From positions 22,195-86,194 of the forward strand of contig JAKPEG010000065.1 of the NCBI GenBank assembly GCA_029552065.1: a stretch of DNA of 64,000 nucleotides. The letters are read 5' to 3'. This DNA is from Actinomycetes bacterium (GTDB lineage Bacteria; Actinomycetota; Actinomycetes; Actinomycetales; Dermatophilaceae). Position 1 is the stretch's first letter. Each line of letters starts with the position of its first letter. The notes beneath the pieces were generated by a model. It did not search any database, was not told the DNA's origin, and saw nothing but the letters and a program-made list of their open reading frames with translations. The position numbers and the translations under genes were made by a program. Of this stretch, positions 52,501 through 61,500 are shown piece after piece.

Positions 52501-55500
52501 CTCAACGGTCAGTTCCTCCTCGAGATCAACACCTTCTCGACCTCGCGGGTCATCCAGACCTTCCAGGTGGAGCAGACGACCGTCAACGGGGTGACCCGCT
52601 TCGGCGGCTTCGCCCACAGCCTCGGCGAACTCGTTGTCATCGACCAGACGATCACCCTCACCGAAGGCTTCCGGCTCGAGTTCTACGGCGACCTGCGCGT
52701 GCTCGACACCCTCGTCGTCACGGCGCACGTCAACCTGGTCGTGTCGGCGAGCGAGGTCTCCCTCGTCGTCAACGGCCAGCTCTCGCTCGGCCCCATCGGC
52801 GACCTCACCCTCGCCGACAGCGGCTTCAGCATCACCGCGGCCGGCCTCGTGGCGCACGTGAGCCTGTCGGTGACGGCTCTCGGCGGCAGCATCGGCCTCG
52901 GGCTCACCGGCAGCGCACTGCTCGAGCTCAACACGACCGGCCGCGAGCAGACCCTCGGCGCCACCACGGTGCCCCCGGGCTTCAAGCTGCGCATCGACGG
53001 CACCGTGACCTTCCTCGGCTTCGCGTCGGCCTCCGGCTTCGTCGAGGTGAGCCTGAGCGGCACGACCTTCCAGCTGCTCTTCGGCGTGAGCTTCGACCTC
53101 GGTGGCCTCTCGTTCAGCGCCGACGGTGGCGCGGCGGTCCGCGGCGGCTCCGACCCCGGCTTCGCCATGCGTCTGGCCGTGCACGCCTCGGCCGACGCGG
53201 CCGTGTTCGCCATCTCGGCCGACGGCGAGCTCACCCTCAACACCGCCAACGGGACGCTGCTCGGCATCGCCGGCAACTCGTTCTCACTCGATCTCGCGGG
53301 GCACGTCGAAATCCTCAAGGTCTTCACCTTCGACGTGAGCATGCGGATCGTTGTCGGTCGCCTCGGTGAGAGCGGCTACCCGGCCTCGTCGCCGGGCGAG
53401 TGGTACTTCCGGGCGAGCGCGAGCGTGGACTTCTTCGGCCTCGCCTCGCTCTCGGGCAGCATCTTCCTCAACTCGCGCGGCGACTTCGACCTGCAACTCT
53501 CCGGCTACCTCCAGCTCGGCTCGGACAGCTTCGGGATCCGCGGCGACTTCTCCTTCCACGTGAGCTCGATGCACTATCTGACCCCCACGGACCACTACGT
53601 CTTCTCGCTGAGTGGGTCGGCGTCGGTTCGGGTGCGCGCCTTCGGCATCACCCTGATCGGGGCGTCGCTGAGCTTCTCGTTCGGCTTCGACACGGCGACC
53701 GCGGGCATGGACGGTCGGGTGAAGATCGACCTCACAGTCCGGGTCACCGTGACGATCCTCGGCATCGACTTCACCAAGACCGCGACCTTCACCATCGGCT
53801 ACCTGCAGTTCCCACCGCCGATCTTCCTCGCGGGCGGGGGCACCACGGCGACCGCGGACGCGTCGACAGCGCGCGCGTTCTCCGGCGGGACGCTCGTGCT
53901 CAACGTCGGCGACCGCGCGGCATACCGCAACATCGCGACCGACGAGACCAATGAGGGCTACACGATCACCCAACTGAGCTCGGACGCGAGCGGCGCGACG
54001 ATCAAGGTGTCGGCCTTCGGGCGCAGCCAGACGTATGCCGGTGTGACGGCCATCCACGCGGCCTTCGCCGGCGGCAACGACAGCCTCGTCGTCGACCCGA
54101 GCGTCACCGTGCCGGTCACCGTGTGGGCCGGTGACGGTGCCGACGTCGTGAGCATCGACGCGACCTCGTCGGGCAACACCGTCAACGGTGAGGGCGGCGA
54201 CGACTACCTCGGCTTCGGCGGCAAGGCCCGGGGCACGCTCAACGGCGGCGACGGAGCCGACTTCCTCGAGCACACCGGGAACGAAGCGGTCACCCTCAAC
54301 GGCAATGCGGGTGACGACGTGCTCGCCGGCAGCAACGGCGGCGACCAGCTCGTCGGCGGCGACGACAACGACCAACTGCGGGGTCTGGCCGGGCGCTACG
54401 ACGGCGGCACCGGCGACGACCTGCTCGAGTTCACCCTCGACACCGACCGGGTGCCGACGATCGCCGGCGGCGGCGGCAACGACCGGCTGCACCTCACCCT
54501 CACCGGTGCCAACGACCGGCTCGCGCTCGCCGACAGCGGCGCGTCCGCGGTGACGTTCACCCTCAACGGCATCGCCCGACCGACGACCGGCGTCGAGATC
54601 TGGGTCATCGACGCGCTCACCGGTGCGGACGAGCTCACCGTCGGCTGGCTCAGTGCTCAGACCGGCGTCACCGAGGTGACCATCGACCTCGGCGTGGGCA
54701 ACGCCGACACGGTGACGGTGCTCGGCTCGGCCCAGGCCGATGCCTTCACCCTGGGCTACGAGACCCGGGCCGGCCGCCCGGCCCCCGAGGCGTTCGTCGA
54801 CGCCGGGGCCTACACGGTCCACGTCGGCCGTGCCGTGCGCAGCGAGGGTGACCGCCTGGTCATCGACACCGGCGACGGTGCCGACACGCTCGACGCGAGC
54901 GCCTTCACCGCGACCGGCTACACCCCGAGCGACCGGATCGCCCTGCACCTCGTCGGCGGAGCCGGCGACGACCGGATCATCGGCTCGCCCTACGACGACG
55001 TCATTGACAGCGGCACCGGCGACGACCGGGTGACCGGTGGCGCGGGATTCGACGTCTTCATCGACCCGGAGGGGCAGGACACCCTCGTCGAGACCTTCGC
55101 CTTCGACTTGGGCATCTACGACAACCTCTTCGTGGTCGGAACGGTCGCCGCCAACGGCGTGGACTTCTCCGCCATCGTCGCCGAGGACCTTGCCTTCCAG
55201 TACGAGAGGGTCGAGCTCACCGGGGTCGCCGGAGCGAACACCTACCTCTTCGGCGACGCCGACGGCCGCGTGCTCCTGGCCGGGGTGGAACGTGAGGCGC
55301 GGGCGTGGACCGGTACCGCCGTGCTCTACACGCTCGGCGGTGCCGACATCGTGCGGGTCGAACTGCTCGGCGCCACGGGCGCTCGGATCAGCATCACGGA
55401 CACCGGCGGCAGCGACCGACTCATCGTTCGCGGCACCAGCCTGCGCGAGGACCTCGTCATCGACGTCGAGAGCGGTCGCGGAGTCGTCCACCAGACCCAG

Positions 55501-58500
55501 CCCGACCTCGCCGACGCTCTCGTGACGATCGACCACTCGGGTATCGAGCTCGTGCAGGTCGCCTCGCTCGGCGGCGGTGACCGGATCGCGGTGCGTCGGA
55601 TCGACGTGCGCCACGAGATCACCGCCGGCGACGGTGACGACCAGATCGCGGTCGGCACCGCCGCGGGTGAGGGCAACACCGCCGACACCTGGCCCAACAC
55701 CGGCGGCGTCGTCGACGCGATCTCGGCCGCACTCGTCCTCGACGGCGGAGAGCCCGGCGAGCTGGGTGGCGGCGTCGACATCCTCACCGTCGACGACACC
55801 GCGGACCTCGACGCCAACACGGGCGCCCTCACGGGCACGACGATCACCGGCCTGGACATGGCCGTCGGTATCGACTACAGCCGCTTCGAGCGCCTCGACA
55901 TCGGACTCGGCTCGGGCGCGGACACCTTCGTCGTCCACTCGACCCACGTGGGCCCCTACCGGACGACGACCCTGCACACCCACGCCGGCGCCGACACGGT
56001 CGTCGTGCGCACGGTGAGTGGTCCGACGACCATCGACACCGGTCTGGGTGCCGACACCGTGCGGGTGAGCTCGACGGCCGACGGCGTGGGCGGCGTCCTC
56101 ACCGGCATCGACGCACTGCTCACGATCAGCGGTGCCGGCGACGGCGGCGACCGTCTCGTCGTCGACGACGCGGCAACCGTCACCGATGTCGTCGGCGTCC
56201 TCGACGCGCACACGATCAGCGGCCTGGGCATGACCCTCGGCGGCTCGGCGGTCCTCGGCAGTCTCGTCCAGGTCCTCTCCGTGCTCGGCGCGGCGGACGG
56301 CCGGTTCACCCTCACGGTCGCAGGTCGGGGCACGACCGCCGCGCTCGACTTCGACGCCAGCGCCGCAGTCGTCCAGGCGGCTCTCGAGACGCTGCTCGGC
56401 GGCGGTAACGTCGTCGTCACGCGCAGCGGCGGCCGGTGGACCATCCGGTATGCCGGTGCGCTGGCCGGGGCCGCGGGCTGGGCCGCTCCCGTCTCCGCGG
56501 TCACCTCGCTCGGTCTGGTCACCGTCGCGGCAGTCGCCGTCGTCCCGACCCTCGCGACGATGAGCGACGGCCGGATCGCCTACTCCGACTTCGAGGTGCT
56601 CGACGTCCACCTCGGCTCGGGCAACGACGTCGTGCACGTCGACGACACGATCGCCGGCACGACGACGCTCACCCTCGGCGGCGGCGACGACCGTGCCCTC
56701 GTCGAGGACATCGGTGGGCCGACGACGGTCTCCGGGGACGCCGGAGCCGACTGGCTCGTCGTCAACGCCGTGCCCGGGCCGGTCGGCAGCAACCCCATGG
56801 ACGGGCTGACCCTCACCCTCGAGGGCGGACTCGGAGCCGACGTCTTCCTCGTGGGCCTGTTCGGCACCGGTGACTCGCGGATCGTCGTGCGCGACACCCT
56901 CGCCGACGGGGCGACCAACCTGCTCGTCGTCAACGGCTCGGCGGCCGCCGACGTCTTCCTCACCCGCGCCGACCACATCGCCGCCCTCGGCCTCGTCGCC
57001 GCCCTGTCCGGGCTCGACGCGAGCGGGCACTACACGCACGCCGAGAAGGTCGTCTACGGCACGGCGATGACCGGCGGCGTCGTCGTCAACGGTCTCGGCG
57101 GGGACGACACCTTCGCGCTCGACGACAGCCTCACCGTGCTCACGGTCAACGGGGGAGCGGGCAACGACCGCGTCCGCGTCGGGCAGCTCTACACGGCATA
57201 CCTGCCCGACGCGGAGTTCGGGATCGCCGCCACGGAGTTCTTCCACTCGACCCGCGGCGATCTGTCCAATGGCGTCTCCTACGCCGCGAGCATCAGCGGT
57301 GGCACCGGGGATGACCTCTTCGAGATCTTCCGCAACCGGGGACCGCTGCAGCTCAACGGTGACGCGGGCGACGACACCTTCATCATCCGCACCTTCGTCG
57401 CCGAGTCCGAGGTCACCGCGCTCAACGCCGGCGAGGGCCGCGACTACATCGAGTATGCCGCGAACGCGCCGGTGGCCATCGACGGCGGCGCCGGCAACGA
57501 CCTCGTCGTCGTCATCGGCACCGAATTCGACGACACCTTCGTCCTCAGTTCCACCGGCGTCTACGGTGCGGGTCGCCAGGTGACCTTCGTCGCGGTCGAG
57601 CGGCTCTCGCTCTACGGCATGGAGGGCGACGACGTCTTCTACGTGCAGAGCACGCACCCGACCGTCGAGACGGCGATCTTCGGTGGTCTCGGCAGCGACC
57701 GGGTCGAGGTCGCCGGCGCGGCGACCCCGGTCCAGGCCGACGACCTGCTCGGGCACACGGGGCTCGTGCGTCACTCCGTCGAGGGCACGACCGGGGCCTA
57801 CGCCGGGGTCCCGATCGACGGGATTGCCGCCGAGATCCTCGACGACGACGCTCCCGCGGTCGCCGTCGAGACCGTCGGCGGCACCCTCGTCGTCGACGAG
57901 CGCGGAGTGGCGGTCGCCCTGGTCCGCGTCCGCCTCACGATGAGCTCGTCGGTCCCCGTGACGATCACGCTCGTCGGCCCGCCGGTCGACCCCACGTCCA
58001 GCAGCCGTGCTCGCGTCGTCGAGCTGTCGGCGGACGGCACGACCTGGGGCACCTCGGCCACGCTCGCCCTCGCCGCCGGTGACACCGGCTGGCACACCCT
58101 GCAGATCCGGGCCACCGCCGACCTGTCGAGCGAGGGCGAGCGCACCGTGCCGCTCATGTGGACGGTCCGCAGCACCGGTGCCTACGACCGCACCCAGGTC
58201 GCCTTCACGCCCGTTCGGGTTCTCGACGACGAGACGGCCGCCGTCGTCGTCGTCCTGCCCGACGCCGGCATCCGGGTCGTCGAGCCGACGGCGACCGGCA
58301 CCGGCGGCCAGAGCGCGGCATACACCGTGCGCCTGGCGCGGGCCCCGCTCGGGACGGTCACCGTCCACCTCGCCGCCCCGACCGGGCTGCTGCTGCACCT
58401 GGCCGGATCCGCCGCGACCGCCAGCGCGACGCTCGAGCTCGTCTTCACCGCCGCGACGTGGGCGACCGCCCAGGTCGTCGAAGTGAGCGCGATCGCCGAT

Positions 58501-61500
58501 GGTCTCGTCGAGGGGACGATGATCGAGCGGATCACCGCCACCATCTCCAGCAGCGACGCCTTCACCGGCACGGTCGCCGGCGGCACCGGGCGCACCGACG
58601 AATTCCGTGCCGCCGGAACGCCATTCGCCGGACTTAGCCTGCGTGGCTACCTCGTGCGCATCGTCGCCGGCACCGGTGCCGGCCAGGTCCGGCGGATCTG
58701 GTCCAACACCACCGACGTCCTCACCGTCGAGGGCGGCTGGGACGTCGTGCCCGACGCGACGAGCACTTGGGTCGTCCAGGGGTATGCCGGTGTGCCGAGC
58801 ACGCTCGTGGGCGGTGCCGTCACCTCGGTGAGCAGCGACCTGCGCACGGTCTCGCTCTCCGGAGTCACCCTGCCGACCGGCTTCGGTGGCCTCTCCGGTG
58901 CCCTCCTGCGGATCGTCAACGGTGCCGGCGTCGGAAGCTACCGGGTGATTGCCACGAACACCGGGACGACGATCACCGTCACCGAGGCGTGGGACCCCGG
59001 CATGCTCGCGGTCGGCGCGCAGGTCTACGTCGTCGAGTTCCCGGGCATCGAGATCGACCCGGTGCTCGCCGAGGTCGCCGATGCCGACACACCGGGTGTC
59101 GTCATCACTGCGAGCGGCACCGGCACCCAGCTCGTCGAGGGCGCATCCAGCGGCTTCGGTGCGACCGACACCTACACGGTCCGGCTCACGAGCGACCCGC
59201 TCGGGACGGTCACCGTCCGTCTCGTCGCGCTGCCGACCTCGACCCTCGACCTCGGCGGGCCCGACTGCGGGTCGCCCTCGGGCTGCCTGCGCGTGCAACT
59301 GCGCTTCGTCGCCGGAGCCGGGCAGACCCTCGCGGCCAACGGCGACCTGCTGCTCACCTTCACGAGCGCGAACTGGATGACCGCCCAGACGGTGACCGTC
59401 GCCGCGATCGACGACACCGTCGTCGACGGCTCCGACGTGCAGGCCTTCGCCGACCGCGCACGCCGCGTGACGGGCATCCAGGGGCCGCTCTCGGTGACGG
59501 GCGGGGACGACCCCAACCCGCCGGTGCAGCTGTCCCTCACCGGATACCTCCCGATCGTGCTGCCGGGCGAGTCCTCGGGGCACCCGTTGCCGATCACCGC
59601 GGTCACGGCGCTGGCCCTCGAACCGGCCCAGGTCGACACCCTCGTCGTCCACAACACCGACAGCCCGGCCGCCGACACCGGCACGCTCACCGCGACCCGG
59701 ATCACCGGGCTCGGCATGGCCGGCGACCGGGTGCTCGGCGGGCGGCTGCTGCCCGGCGGGATCACCTACCAGGGCTTCGAGGACCTGAGCATCCTGCTCG
59801 GGTACGGCCCCGACACCTTCACCGTCGAGACCACGCACGCCGGCACGACGACGATCGACGCCGGGCCGGGCAACGACACCGTCGTCCTGCGCACCCTGTC
59901 CGGCCACACCCGGGTGCTCGGTGGGACCGGCGATGACCTCTTCCGGGTCGGCACCGCGGCGGGCCTGCTCGACGCGCTCGCCGCCCTGCTCGTCCTCGAC
60001 GGCGGCGCGGGAGTCGACCGGGCCCTCCTCGACGACTCCGCCGACATCGGCGCCAACCTCGGCTGGCTCACCCAGACCACCCTCACCGGGCTGGACATGA
60101 TCGCTCGCACGTCGACCGACGAGCTCGGCAGGCCACTCGAGCAGCTCTACTCGGTCGTCCCGCAGGCCGGCGCCACGAGCTTCACGATCGTCCTCTCGCA
60201 GTGGCGCGACGGCATCCACACGGGCATCGGCTCGGCCACCTTCGCGGTCGGCACCGCTGCCGCCGACATCGCCCGGACGCTGGCGCTGCTGCTCGTGGCG
60301 CAGACCCCGGGCGCCGACGCCGGCGTGTCGATGACCTGCGGGAGCGCCGGCACGACCCGATGCGCGTCGAGTGTCTTCGTCTGGGCGACTCCCGACGGGG
60401 GCTACCTGGTCGGCTTCCGCGGCGAGGTCAACGCCGACCCGGCGCACCCCGTGCGCATCGTCCTCGGGGCGCTGGGCACCTCGAGCCCAGGGGCGGCGGT
60501 CACCGATGCGGCCCGGCGCGAGGGCATCGCCTATTACGGCCTGGAGACCCTTGACCTGGGCCTGGGCAGCGGCGACGACGTGCTGAACATCCGCGGGACG
60601 CTCCCGGTGACGAACATCGCCACCGGGGCCGGGGACGACCGGGTCTACGTCTCCTCCGCGGCCGACGTCTCCCTCACCGCGCAGCCGGAGTTCCTCGCCG
60701 GCGACCTCGACCTCATCGCAGGCACGCTCAACCTCGACCTCGGGACCGGGCGGCATACCCTGCTCGTGAGCGACGAGGGCACCGATGTCGGCGACCCGAA
60801 CGTCCTGGTCACCGACCGGGCCACCGCAGCCCGCGCCCGTGACGCGGCCCTCGCGGCCACCGGCGAGATCTTCGTGGTCGGCCTGGCCCCGGCCGGCATC
60901 TCCTATCGAGTCGCCCCGACCGGCACCCTCGCCGGCGGCATCCGGATGTGGAGCGGCTCGGGTGCCGACACCATCACCGTCGACGGCACGCACCAGCGTG
61001 CCGGCGTGCGCACGACGACGTGGCTCAACACGGGGCTGGGCAACGACCGGGTCACCGTCGCCCTCACCCAGGGCCAGGACGGCTTCCTCGTCCTGCACAC
61101 CCAGGGTCCGATCGACAACCTCGTCGCACTGCCCGGTCTGCAGCTCGGCGACGAAGTCGTCGCCTCCGACGAGGTGTTGCTCGTCACCGCGAACGGCCTG
61201 CCCGTGCCCGCCACCCACTGGGTGCTCAACCACCGGCTCGACCAGCTCGGCCTCTTCGACTCCTTCGCCCCGGGCACCGTCATCGCGGTGACGACCCTCA
61301 TCCGGACCGCCTGGACCGGCCTGCTCAGCGGCCTGCAGAACCTCGACATCGGCGGCCTCGGGACGGCGGGCGATCCCGTCACCGGGGTGCGGGTATTCGT
61401 CAACGGCGTGCTCGTCGAGGCGACGATCGCAGGCATGACGCTGAGCTTCGACGCCGGCACGGCTCGGTTCGGCGCGCCCTCGCACGTCCTCGTCGAGGTC

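Noticed and set aside
38845-53184. Long minus-strand ORFs 38845-43434, 43780-48408 and 48871-53184 (1,437-1,542 aa)
   Set aside because: Same antisense artefact of high GC3 coding; E/D/R/G-rich nonsense opposite a coherent + strand protein.
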